From Hyposmocoma kahamanoa (taxonomy: Eukaryota; Arthropoda; Insecta; Lepidoptera; Cosmopterigidae), in assembly GCF_003589595.1 (NCBI RefSeq), contig NW_020654289.1, positions 7,680,776-7,744,775 of the forward strand: a stretch of DNA of 64,000 nt, in the 5' to 3' direction. The notes under the pieces were generated by a model that worked only from the letters and a program-made list of their open reading frames with translations, made no database searches and was not told the origin of the DNA. Of the stretch, positions 49,177 to 61,089 are shown one piece after another. A program made the position numbers and the translations under genes. Positions within the stretch are counted from its first letter, which is position 1. Every line of letters begins with the position of its first letter.

Positions 49177-49639
49177 AAATACGTATCAGACTGTAAGCAA
49201 TTTACAGATTATCTAAATGTAAAATTAAACACAACTTTTCATACATTCGACGTAAAACAACTTTTCTGTACCTAATTATCGCCTTGTCAAATACACATTT
49301 CCATGAAAAGCTTAACAACGAATATTAATTAGCATCACTAATCATGTAATTAAAGATCAATTCATTCTAAGTCTAGGGAAATAAATTAACACCGGGCGTG
49401 TGTACTTGCCATTAATTAAAACTGAACAAGCCGTGACGGTAATGAGCTTGCTTGCTTGTAACCCCTCATGCGTTTCAACTTCTATTATGGTTACGACGGT
49501 TTAACCCATTACATGATTTTTACTACATATTCATCTTAAACTATATTTTCGTTTTCAGGCTCGTCATCAACTGAGTGGCGTTTTATGACCCGTACGAAAC
49601 CAGATGTATTATAATATTATATTATAATACATATATAAT

Positions 49640-49747
49640 AACGCACACACTCATAGCCCCGCACTAGGAAAACCCTGTATCGCGGGTGCCATGGATACAC
49701 ACAAAGACAACCACAAATTACACACAAACTCACGAGAGAAATAAATA
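49640..49747 (-). mobile_element. SINE S1 copy, head missing
   Basis: Only the 3' body and tail are present, ending within the GAGAGAAATAAAT segment. Confidence 0.75.
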
Positions 49748-51558
49748 TTTATAAAATATTACATGCGTGCATTAGCTATAGCTAATAAAGTATAGTCAAT
49801 AGGCTACCACAACTACGCTATAAACGAATTTTGTTATATTTACGATTTACATTTTCAAATTTATATGGTAATAAAATACAAATTAAAAATTAATACATTA
49901 TTTAATTTAATTTTCAGTAAATATGAATCTTTTAATCATAGTTTTGAAACTGGGCAAGGAATCAATTAAAATATCCATAGTTAATGTATCCAATTAAAGT
50001 ATCCATGAAACTGATTATATGTTTTAACAATTCTACGCATAGAAGCAGAGATACCGAGATTAATTCAACTGACACGAGCTTTAAAAGGTATCTAATTTTG
50101 CGCTTGATCTAGGAATAGTAAACCTAACCTCACCTAAACTGAACCTAACCGGAGAAGTGCAGGAGAATCAATCGAATTATTCACAATTTAATGGAAAATA
50201 AATAGATCCCAAATAGTTCGGATAACATTGACTAGAAACTTATACTTACAATTCTATTAATTAGTATTTCATGTTTCCTTCAGTATACAAAATTTAATAG
50301 AGTTGAAGTTATGGAACATTGTTCCATGACTATTTGGCAACGTTCCGAAGAAGCCTAAGCACGCAATAAAGACTGAAGACGATTTCGTTTCTGTAATTCG
50401 CGCATAATGTGTAAAATAAACGTCCACATATTACGAGTTATGAATATGTTGTTCATATCGAGTTTTAAGGGTGCGTACAGATCTGGCAAATACGACACGG
50501 ATGCGTCAGTTTGCGAAAAGGTTACGAACTGCACACGTGCATTGTGCGATCTGGGGGTCTAACATAACCTTTCCAAAAACAATTTTATTTCAATGTAAGC
50601 TTAAAGTAAGCTTATTATAATATTACTCATATTCGTACCATGACAAACCTGTCAACCAAGTAATGTATTATTGCTAATGTCTTATTCCTTACTAAAAATG
50701 GGAAAGAAATAACGTTATATGAACTATATAACGCCATCTCTTTCATTTTTGATGTTCCGAATTGTCTTATATTAGTATAATGTTTAAGTACGTAATGTTA
50801 TTTACATTCAGAGAATTTTAACTGTTAAAAAAAGAAAAAATATTCTATATAAAATATTAATAATATCTATTAAAATTACGTTGTTTTAAATTATTTCTAA
50901 GCATTTTCATGAAGAAATATAAATAAAACAAGCTGAGTCTTGATAGTCACGTTGTGAATTCGGAATTATAGTCTAGTGTCAACTGTTAGTGTCGTCAAGG
51001 AGCATATAGATGTCGCTGACATAATTTTATTAAATAAACATCGCGTATTTTTATTTAACGAGAAATTATTTCCTATGTACTATTATATAAAAAAATAAAC
51101 AAAATATTGAAGAGATATATATGATGAGATATATGTCTTAAATGAAGCATTCTTTAAAACGTAACCGAGAGAATTAGAAAGATAAAGTCCTTTCACATAC
51201 CGGCAAGATTATATTTCTAGGCATTATAAAAAAAAACACAAATATCGTAAATTTCTATTCAATTTAATTTAAAATTAACCTTGAAAATACAGAACCCTTA
51301 AAGCACTTTTCATTTCTCAAAACTCGTAGTAACAAAAAAATATGTTAAATGACTGACAATTCGGTTGAAATGCGAACACTCATAGGGTCATGAATAAATA
51401 AGAAATGCTGACGCAAATTTGCAACTTACGGAATATCTTACGGCGGTGTAAATATGCCTTAACATGAGTGCTATATGAAGATGTGACTTGACATTATCAA
51501 CTGTGCTCAACGTGTGGCTGTTTACATTTATCATAGTCAATTTACTGAAACTTTCACT
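49748..51558. other. AT-rich stretch without recognised features
   Basis: Nothing supported. A few CCTAA pentamers near 50117-50150 are discussed under rejected items. Confidence 0.5.
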
Positions 51559-51828
51559 AGAGCTCCTGGTAAAAGAGTTCGTCCAAGGAAGTACTGCCAC
51601 CTTACCTATTTCAGCATTACTGTGTTCCGGTATGAAGGGTAAGGGTGCTGGTGAAGTTACTGGCAAATGGGACTTGTTAACTCATATCTCAGGGTGACGG
51701 GCGCAGTGGCAGTGCCCCTCAGATCTTTGTGATTTAAAGCTCTGAGTGGCACTGCAACTTTTATGGACAGGCGTGTAGCATAGCATCAGGCGCACGACTT
51801 GTTCGTCCCGTCACTTGATATTATATTA
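51559..51828 (+). mobile_element. SINE-like S2 copy, near full length
   Basis: All blocks are in order, and it is followed by a second S2 copy in the same orientation. Confidence 0.8.
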
Positions 51829-51872
51829 AATAAAAAGTAGTATATATATTTTAGATAGTAGTGTTTTAGATA

Positions 51873-52070
51873 GTTATTTCTGCCACAAAGTAATGTTAGC
51901 ATTACTGCGTTCCGGTTTTGAATGGTAACATGGTGACAAAATGGAAGTGCCTCTCAAATCTTTGCAATTCAAAGCTCTGAGTGACACTGCAACTGTTATG
52001 GATAGTCGTGTCATTTAATAATAGGTGCACATCCTTTTTCGTGCCATTATATTACATCGTAAACAAAAAA
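51873..52070 (+). mobile_element. SINE-like S2 copy, 5'-truncated
   Basis: It begins at TTATTTCTGCCACAAAGTAA and continues to the 3' A-rich end. Confidence 0.7.
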
Positions 52071-52859
52071 ACTGCCTAAACAATGTACGGAATGTTTTAA
52101 TGCACAATACACCTCTTTTATACTCAGAATTCTTAGGCTTCATTCTTAACCCCGGCAACGCCTATACAATTTTAAAGCTGCATTGCAGTTCGCATATGTG
52201 ACTTGCATTTTCAAAGCGTGTAACCCTAAAACACCGGCTGGGAAAGGCGCAAGCATAAAAGGCCTAACCTCCCTGCGGTGCGCCACAAAAGAACTTCATC
52301 GTTGTCATTTCCATTTCCTGCAGCAGCGCGAGACGTGATCAGATCGCGGCCATAAAACGAGCAGATTTTTAATTCTAAGTATTAAGGATACTGAGAATTA
52401 TAAACCTCAAGAGTCAATGAGCACTATTTATCCACTGTTCCATCCATTTTATAGATCTTATAATATTAAATATGTATTTTTGTAACTATTTATATAGTCT
52501 GTAGTTAATATTTTTGCTATTATTTTATTATTGTTTTATTACATAATTTAATTTTCTTTTTGTTGTGCACGTAAGCCCGTTATTGTAATTATTTGGTCCT
52601 GTATTTTGGTCTGCAGGACCAAATTTCTTTTAGAAATAAGCAGTACCTTTTGTTTGTTTTTTTACGTTTCACTAAATATGAGTTGTGTTTACCTGTACAA
52701 TGACCTCTAACAAATACGTGATTTTTAATTCTCGTGTTTTCATTAAGTACACAAATGACACTTTCTTCAATCAATTACAACAATGAATGTCGTTACATAA
52801 TTCGGACTCAAATTAAAATATGTCTTTATTTATTGGTGAACAAATTACACTTGAAACGT

Positions 52860-53010
52860 TACATTTAGGAGGAATCTCCCTGCACGTCACACCATTCCTT
52901 TCCTGTACGTTTGGCAATAACGGGGCAATAATCGGCGAGTACCTTACGCCGATTGGCACAATCCTTTCACAACCGATGGCAAGCATTATAGCGTACGCCA
53001 TCGATACGAT
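52860..53010 (+). repeat. family E repeat copy
   Basis: GGGCAATAATCGGCGAGTAC, GCCGATTGGCACAATCC and ATGGCAAGCATTATAGCGTA are present. The open frames on both strands here are repeat sequence. Confidence 0.55.
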
Positions 53011-53094
53011 ACGAAGAAAAAGAAGTTACATTGATTAAACCGTCCGTAAGGCAAATTCCCCCGAGATTAAGGACGAAAAAAACTCCAAAAGCTG

Positions 53095-53410
53095 TTTTTT
53101 TTACATAGGCATAAATACACACGCTTGCAAAAAGACACAGCGATGCAAAAAAATCTTTCATAGATTTCTCATAGATGGCGCTACGACTAAAAAGTCGTTG
53201 AAAAACCAAATACAAAGGCTCGACGCAAGCATATAGAAAAATTTGTGAGGTCCGCTGGTTCGTTCCGTGGCTTAGTTAGTATAGCGTCTGACACGGTTTA
53301 CTAGAAGACGTCGGTTCGGATCTGGCCGGATTGTTCTTTGAATTAATAATTATAACAAACTAGTAATTTCACAAAAAATAATTGAATATCAATTCAATAA
53401 AAATTTAACA
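53095..53410 (+). repeat. family C repeat unit
   Basis: AGATGGCGCTACGACTAAAA, GTTCCGTGGCTTAGTTAGTA, TCGGTTCGGATCTGGCCGGA and the linker TAACAAACTAGTAATTTCAC are present. Confidence 0.7.
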
Positions 53411-54941
53411 TAAATACACAATTAACTTTTACAATATTTATTTCAAATATCATAAATCGAGACAACCCAAAAGAGCTAAACCAGTCACTAGCATGGATTT
53501 TTGCCATACAAGTTTGCAGAAGATATATAATAACTTTTAGAGTAAATACGCGATTGCATCGCTACATTGGCGATTGCATAGATGTAAACGCGCAACTGCA
53601 TCGATGCAGTTGCTTATGTTGAATAATGATTTATTCACAATATTTTGTTTTGTTTATTGTAAATTTAAAAGTGAAATTAATAAATACATTAAATAAATAA
53701 ATTATTTAATTACTTAAAAACACGCTTAGCATTTGCGCGTGTGTAAAGGTAGACGATTAGCTACTGCATTGTTCCTGCAACGCATTTGCATCGCTGATAA
53801 AAGCCGACGTGTGTAACCGCTCTTAGTCTAAATTTGGACTTTTCATTTTCCATTTCGCGAATTAGTTGTCAAAATAATGTCAATTAACACTGCGTAATAT
53901 ATAGACAATCAGTATTAACAATATAAAAACCATTTGGTCATAATTTACCCGTTTTGTACAATTTTATGTATACAAACGAAATACCTTTTTTATTATTATA
54001 TAGTTTAATCGATGGGAGTAAAAAGAAAAAGCTGCCAAAACCCAAAAAGTTAGTGAGACATTTGTTTATTTTTTGCATACAAAAATCATATTTCTTCTTC
54101 GTCATTTTTGCATAGCTATGCTAAATAATAGTGTCTGTAAAATCTACTCCGCTACTTTTTTATTGCTGAAAAACGGAAAGAAAATGACTGTGTAGGCAAA
54201 TGTTTAATGAAACTTATGTTTATATGAATATGGTATATTAAACAGATGACTTAATATGCTTATTTTTTGTGCTTCCCAATCCCTGCAAGTATGCGACCCC
54301 TAGCATTGTATAGTTATTTAGTAGTTTATTGCACCCTATTTCATTTGTGAAAACCTTGGGTAAATATTCCTGACAAAAGTGCCCAATGACCTTTCAGTTG
54401 GTCAAACAATTGTCAATTCTGTCTCACGCCGTTCTCCTGGCCCAACTTAGTTGCATGCATGGCTGTTTGTATAAGAGGTCGCGCCTAGACTCCGTTCTTA
54501 TTTCCGGATCGGCGGCATCCGCAGTCTCTATCGTAATTACGTGTTTTTGTCCCACACAACGTAACGGGTAGAAAGTGGCACTGAATATTCAATATGTGGC
54601 ATACACGGCATATAGGAAACTTGATTAAAATATTATTCAGCGCGTTCGATTACTTACAAGCTTTAGGTCACTTTGTTGAGACTTTTACAGTGAAATGTTT
54701 GTGTGTATAGCAGCATGAGGTAATAACATCGATGTAAGATATTATAATTCTGTAAAGAATGTTACAGATGCTGTGTTTGTTTATTTTGGGAACTAGTATT
54801 TGTGGGATAGTTTGCTTAGGGCGATGTTTATTGGTGTTACTTGTAGCTCTCAATATTTGTTACTTGTAGCTGTTCAATGTTAAAATTGAATTCTAAAGAA
54901 GAGTCACGGAAATCTCTTTGATATCAACAATATTCAATAAT

Positions 54942-55132
54942 AACGCACACACTCAACATAGCCCCGCACAAGGGTATCGCGGGTGCTATGGACACACACC
55001 TAGACAACCACAAATTACACTCACGAGAGAAATAAATATAAGCCATACAAATATTTCTCCCGGTCCGGGAATCGAACCTGGGACCTCTGCGTGGCAGTCC
55101 GGCATGGTAACCGTTCGGTCACGGAGCCAGTT
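54942..55132 (-). mobile_element. SINE S1 copy
   Basis: Head and body are complete apart from small deletions in the tail (the AACCCTGT segment is gone). Confidence 0.8.
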
Positions 55133-55273
55133 GCAAGTAGACAAAATATAAATGTTTTCGAAGCTAGTATTTATGTTGATACTATTAATATACAATTATT
55201 CAACATTTCAGTGACCGACAAAAATTAAAAGAAATGTGTTTTTGACGCTAGCATTTTTTTATAGTTTCAGTTT

Positions 55274-55568
55274 AAGTGACGGGACGAACAAGTCGCATGG
55301 CTAGTGATAAGTGAAACGCCCGTCCATAACAGTTGCAGTGCCACCCACAGCTGTAAATCACAAACATCTGAGGGGCACCGCCATTACGCTCGTCACCCTG
55401 GGACATAAGTTGATAAGACCATTTGTGCCTGTAGTTTCACTAGCACCTTTACCCTTCAAAACCGGAACGCAGTAATGCTCACATTACTGCTTGGTGGCAG
55501 AAATAGGTAATTCCGAGGCAATACTTCCCTCGACGAACTCTTTTACAAGGAGCTCTAATGCTACTACA
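55274..55568 (-). mobile_element. SINE-like S2 copy, near full length
   Basis: It runs from AAGTGACGGGACGAACAAG to AGGAGCTCTAATGCTACTA. Confidence 0.8.
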
Positions 55569-55591
55569 AGTACTTAATTGTTTGTTAACTA

Positions 55592-55785
55592 ATTGCCTCC
55601 GTGGCCGAACGGTTATTATGCTGGATTGTCTTGCAGTGGTCCCGTGTTCGATACCCGGGCCAGAAGAAATGTTTGTGTGGCCTACATTTGTTCCTCTCGT
55701 GAGTTTAGTTGTAATTTGTGGTTATCTGTCTATGTGTGTCCATGGCACCCGCCACACAAGGTATCCCGGGGGGCTATTTTTGACG
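55592..55785 (+). mobile_element. SINE S1 copy
   Basis: It follows an S2 copy of opposite orientation by about 25 bp. The head is intact; the tail is degraded after GGGCTATTTT. Confidence 0.75.
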
Positions 55786-56043
55786 CTATTTTTAAAAAAA
55801 AAAAGAAAGTAGTTGTTTCGTTTAGTGATACTAAAATAAATGGAAAATTTAACTAAGCTATTAGTTGGTTTTTTGTAAAGAGCTTTCAAAATCTAGAAAT
55901 TCTGATTTAAAAACAATTATTATTATATTATTATTTTTGACCTGCAATTTCCAAAAAATGGTTAGGGATTCTTAATACTATGTAAACTAAAACGGAACGC
56001 AATCCCACGAAATGGAAAAAATAAAGGAAAGGAGCTGCCCTAT

Positions 56044-56587
56044 CCGCTCCCGCGATGCGCTCCTCCTACCGCAAAATGGCGGCTATTTGGTTTCGCAAAT
56101 TAGAAAAGCATTCAGTTTAAATACAAGTTTTTATAAATAAAAATTATTATTCTGCATTGCTAACTAAATACCCTCCGTGCTACCAACAAAAACATGATCT
56201 ACTTGGATAAACATGATAATATTCCGTTTGAGTGGTTCTAACGTTTACCATGAAATTACTCCTTAAAGTATAGTTTATAAACATTTATATTCAGGGTAAA
56301 CTTCAAAAACGCTACTTCCGGTATGTTTTCAATAAATAAACACCCAAATCACCAGCCCAAACAATAACACACACGATTGTCGTGACGTATTGTTGAAGTT
56401 GTTATTTTTTTAAATGACAGACCCAGGCATTAAAAACTTTATGGTTTGCTAGAGTAGTTACCGAAATAGCAATTAATATTAGTTCTTTTACCTGTTATAA
56501 CTTCGATATCCGATAAATCGGTATAAAATCATCACCGGCACCTCTAGGTGTGGTATGCGTCTACGGCTGCATGTATCGTGTGAGCGG
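56044..56587 (-). mobile_element. inverted-repeat DNA transposon M1, copy 2
   Basis: It is the reverse-complement match of copy 1 over nearly its whole length (for example TTAGAACCACTCAAACGGAA on the minus strand). It is bounded by CCGCTCCCGCGATGCG and CGTGTGAGCGG, with CTAT on both sides as a perfect 4-bp target duplication. Confidence 0.8.
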
Positions 56588-58194
56588 CTATCTACGGAAT
56601 AAACGTACCTACCTAAACCAAAAATATCCACCACAAATGGCGGATTTAGTGTTGTACCATAATCATAGATAAGTAAATATCCACATGCAAATGTATGGCT
56701 TCAATATTGAAACTGTTTTTTATGTTTGCAAATTTGTATAGTTTAGGTACTGTAATCAAAATATGATTAATACTAGGCTATTATTACTAGGCAAGTAATG
56801 AGCCATTTTAATCATAGTTAAATATAAAGTTATTTACTAATTAATGTAACGATGGAATTGCATTTTCATGTAGTCTAGTTACATTCAAAGTTCTATTAAA
56901 ATTTGACTTCAAAATGGAGCGAACAAACGAAGATGGTATTTGATCCAATGTTTATGTTCGGCAGTCCTATAATTTCCAACCATTCTTTCTTTCTTTTTTC
57001 GTTTGTAGGTAAACTTTAAAAATAATAATAATGAAATAATATAAACCTCGTAGTGAATTGTTTTAATAACAGAATATCGATAATATGTCTGCTTACTAGA
57101 ACAACACTATCTCAAAATAATCAATATCAACAGTCATCAAAATATACTAACAAACAGGTAATCTAAAGTAACCAAAGCAAAATTCGGCAAGACTTATGAA
57201 TGTTTATTCATACTTAAATGAGTCTAATTACATGAGATATTTGGGCAGCTGTATGTTTTCTAGGCAGAAAAATAACACATACCGGTGTAATGTAACATTC
57301 GGTTGATTTCCGATTTTCTGCAGCGATGAAGTTACGTATTTTCGATTCCCGTGTTTGACATAATCAATGTAGTGCTATCTCTTTTGACTTACGACGGCAC
57401 GCAGTAGTTAAACAAAGACAATGCAATGTTTATGTTTTCAACGTCTAAATGCATCATATACATATAACGTCTGGTTTACATATGTCAATATAACATGGCT
57501 TTTTGGATTTTTTTTAGTATCGCAGTGTTGCAAACAACATATTATCTACCACTTTTTTTGTTTTAAATAAATAAATAAAAATGCATGTCAGAATATTTTT
57601 TTAAATTATTTTACTAAACTTTTTGTTTCAAGCTTACATCTAGCAAAAAAATTTCTGACTGGCTGGTTAAATTTTTCTGGGAATAAAGTACCAAGCTCCA
57701 TACTAATTCAGTACAAGTCTATATTTAATTTTTCAACACTTCAATGACTGACAAAAACAAACAGGAACGTACTTCTTGTAACCTTTAACATTAAAATTCC
57801 TATTTGTAAAATTGTACAAGCATGATATAAATAGTATCTATAGTAAGGTTTCAGTTGCCAAGCAAGTATAAATATTTGTTTCAAAACTGAAACCTTACCA
57901 CGTGAATTGAGAATAGGTAGCTACAACATTTTTAATCAAAATTGTGTTTATATAATCAGATTTTTATTTAGATTCTGTGCGTCAAAGTATTTTATAAAAT
58001 TTATAAAACACACATTACACTCCAAGACACACTAGTACCAGTGGAATCGCACTCAAATTCTTCTTCATCGGAGTCAAGGTTTCATCCAACAATTAAAAAT
58101 AATACATATACAGAGTGTTGTTCAGGAAAAGTACTATAGATATTGTAGATACAATATTTTGCTTCTTAGGAACGTACTTTATATTTAATAGTAA
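56588..58194. other. AT-rich stretch with one hairpin
   Basis: Only the hairpin at 57843-57898 was recognised. Confidence 0.5.
57843..57898. repeat. hairpin with 14-bp perfect arms
   Basis: GTAAGGTTTCAGTT pairs with AACTGAAACCTTAC. A further inner helix (CAAGTAT with ATATTTG, one G-T pair) extends it to a miRNA-precursor-like length. Confidence 0.8.
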
Positions 58195-58395
58195 GTAATA
58201 ATTGCATTGCATGGAGACCACAGACTTCGAACCGGATGGCGTTTAGTGGGACGGCCTCTTACTAGATCGACGGATGATCTGGTAACGATGGCAGATAACT
58301 GATGGATGCACGTCGCATCCGATCGGCTAGTCTGAATAACTTTGAATATGTTCAGCAGTGGACGTCTTCCGGCTGATATGATGATCGCGAATACT
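58195..58395 (+). pseudogene. RTE-type LINE 3' end fragment
   Basis: The plus strand reads GRPLTRSTDDLV, then a stop, then WMHVASDR in the same frame, followed by a tail rich in GATGATG-like sequence (CTGATATGATGATC). This is the C-terminal module and 3' end of an RTE-clade ORF2, 5'-truncated and with stops. Confidence 0.5.
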
Positions 58396-58453
58396 TGCAT
58401 TCAAATATTTTTTACAAGTTGATTGCCTCATCCAGGAATCGAACCTACCTTTA

Positions 58454-58682
58454 ACTGCCTCCGTGGCCGAACGGTTACCATGCCGGACTGCCACGCAGAG
58501 GTCCCAGGTTCGATTCCCGGGCCGGGAGAAATATTTGTATGACCTACATTTATTTCTCTCGTGAGTTTGGGTGTAATTTGTGGTTGTCTAAGTGTGTCCA
58601 TGGCACCCGCGACACAGGGTTTCCCTAGTGCGGGGCTATGTTGAGTGTGTGCGTTGTTATTATTATTATTATTATTATTACT
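58454..58682 (+). mobile_element. SINE S1 copy with ATT tail, best preserved
   Basis: All parts are present, including perfect A and B boxes, and the tail is a clean (ATT)n run of about eight units. It is probably one of the youngest copies here. Confidence 0.9.
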
Positions 58683-58898
58683 ACCAATAAATGTAAAACA
58701 AAATCTGTACTTTTGTGACGTCGATCGAAAGGGTCAATAATAAGGATTATTTCCTGTCGCCACTTTGTAGATTATTGAATATAAACTAGACCATAGTTTC
58801 CCAAAGGGGACCACTTTGGGCACTGAAGAGTCCTAGGTAGGGACCTTGGAAGCAATTCGTACCTTATACATAATTATAACAATGAAAAGGGAAAAAGC

Positions 58899-59056
58899 AT
58901 GTCAACTTATGTCTCAGGGTGACAGGCGCAATGGCACTGCCCCTCAAATCTTTGAGATTTAAAGCCCTGAATGGCAATGCAACTGTTATGGACAGGTGTG
59001 TAGCTTACCATCAGGCGCACGGCTTGTTCGTCCCGTCACTTGATATTATAAAAAAA
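58899..59056 (+). mobile_element. SINE-like S2 fragment (3' half)
   Basis: It runs from CATGTCAACTTATGTCTCAG to TTGATATTATAAAAAA. Confidence 0.75.
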
Positions 59057-59441
59057 CTTGTGTTAAGTTAATATAAAAATACGTGTTTTTAATTATTTAT
59101 CGTGGTAATGGGCGTTGTTAAAAAGTTTGGGAACCTATGGATTAGACTGACAACACTGTTATACGTAACTGGTTTAAAATATTCTCATTATAGATATTGA
59201 GAATTGGTATACATATAAACGAATAGAAAGATGTTTATAACATGACACATTGTACTACGATGAGGAAACCGTATGTGCCTCGTGTGTTCCCCCCAGCTTA
59301 TCTTTTTTGTATACCGGCGCGGGACACCGTGAAAGGTGCACCGAGTGGACCTTCAGATTCGCCTTTCGTCCAACTATCACTAGTATATAAGTAATATTGA
59401 GTACTAGTAGTATAATATTTTATTGAGTACTAATATTTTAA

Positions 59442-59566
59442 TGGGCCTACATTTATTTCTCTCGTGAGTTTAAGTATATTTTGTGGTTGTCTATGTGTTT
59501 GTCCATGGCATGGTTTCCCTAGTGCGGGGCTTTGAGTGTATGCGTTATTATTGTTATTATTACTAG
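59442..59566 (+). mobile_element. SINE S1 fragment (3' part)
   Basis: It starts within the body at GGGCCTACATTTATTTCTCT and ends in an ATT-rich tail. The tRNA-like head is absent. Confidence 0.75.
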
Positions 59567-59862
59567 ATGCACCACATAACATTACACAAGATTCGCGACA
59601 ATTTCTTTTAAGAAACGTAGAATGTACTGATTTTCTTTATTATATGTTATTTCGAGGAAAAGTGCAGAAGTAAACGGCAGGCGATTTCACTAGTTTCTAT
59701 GAAACTTTATGGAATTTATTAGAAGCAATACGACAGTGCCGTCGGTCGCCCGTGTAAAGCAATGAAAACAAGTGTCGCCTGCGTTTGACCTACGCGCTAT
59801 GCACTCTGTAGCGTCTCTCGAAGAACTGTAACGTGGTAATAATGTAAGAACTAAAAGAATAT

Positions 59863-60147
59863 GTGAGTAAAATCCGGTTTGAAAAACGTTTCATTAAATT
59901 TTTAAAGAAAAGAATACCTCTAAAGAAAATAAGGAAAGAAAAGCCTTTGTTTCAAAAGGCTATCGCCGTACTGAAAGCGCCGTTCGCCGTTCCGGAGCCG
60001 TTCTGTACAATATACGAGAGATATTCTTGGCCGTTTTCTTTCAACAGACGCTTATCGATTTTAAAAACTATTGAATCGAAACTTTATTTTATCCTTCCCG
60101 AGAAACTAGTAGCCATTTTAGCTTTCTTTTACATAAGAACTATTTGA
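59863..60147 (+). other. 94-codon open frame of unknown nature
   Basis: This plus-strand frame lies just outside the Transib left end and encodes a Lys/Arg-rich N-terminal half (KFLKKRIPLKKIRKEK) and a hydrophobic C-terminal half. I recognise no family, and see no convincing splice partner or promoter. It may be chance; the long Lys-rich run in AT-rich DNA is compatible with that. Confidence 0.15.
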
Positions 60148-60181
60148 AACTATTGTTACCAGTTACAGGTTTGTTACGACG

Positions 60182-60220
60182 CACTATGGGAAATAGTAGA
60201 ACAACGACGTATCAAAAATG
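60182..60220 (+). promoter_or_regulatory. Transib left terminus, RSS-like with 23-bp spacer
   Basis: CACTATG is followed by 23 bp and then TCAAAAATG, which shares six of nine bases with the recombination-signal nonamer ACAAAAACC. In Transib such termini are the transposase binding and cleavage sites. Confidence 0.6.
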
Positions 60221-61089
60221 GTTTTGATCAATGTCTTAATTGAAATACACATTTAATTTTATTTGATAGTTTAGATGTCATACTTTATTACACTGAAGGT
60301 TTTTTATTTTAGATAGGTAGATATGTTGATTTAATAAAAATACATCCAATATGTCCATTCCCGTACTCATCTCGTTGTGCCTTATAATTTTGGAGTTTTC
60401 GACGTCGTATTTTGTATTGATTTTGTTAGATAAGCTAACAAAATCACATATGTTATTATATGTTTCTATAAAGCACATCTTACGTAAATGTCAAAAATAG
60501 GTGACATTTTTTAAATTTGTTCTGTAATATACAGAAAATAAATCATAATTAAAAATGGAGACATTAACTTATCTTTATCAAATTCACCAAAGGTATTGAC
60601 TGTTAGCGAAGCTTGCCAAGGCTTCGAATTTTATATTATTTCATAGCGTAAGTATTAATTATCAAAACTTTATAAAAATCAGCTGCGATTTTTTGAGGTT
60701 TCTAAAGATATGAAAGAAATCGTAACAAATGTCCTACCGCAGAAAAATACCCACAATCAATGTAACGCGATAAGATAATAGAGATGCGGTTGCATTTATC
60801 ATATTTATCAATATTATTCACACTATACCATTACTATATAATGCTCTGACACATTAATTTCATAAATTTATTAAAACAAGCAGTAGTTTGTTGTTCAATA
60901 TACTTTTCCAACTCCTTTGAAAATGAGTACTTTCGAAAATGTTTGAGACGAGAACTAATACTTTCCTTCATTGAAGGTGGAAGAAATGAATCGGCTCTAG
61001 AAACATTTTTACGAGATTGTTATGAACTTTCGGGGTACAATTTACGTTTGATAATTAGTGATTTTAATAAAATTTCTAACACAGTTTAA

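Larger units (their letters stand above)
52071..54941. other. non-coding stretch with scattered repeats
   Basis: It holds family E and C copies and, at 53545-53615, CGATTGCATCGC-like sequence related to the 22-bp minisatellite. The rest is AT-rich. Confidence 0.5.

Noticed and set aside
50117..50150. Telomere-like CCTAA words
   Set aside because: Only four scattered pentamers with irregular spacing; no tandem (TTAGG)n array.
60160..60172. AGTTACAGGTTT just outside the Transib left end and again inside its right end (63049-63060)
   Set aside because: The CGACG duplication and CACTATG ends define the termini clearly; the 12-bp match is probably coincidence.
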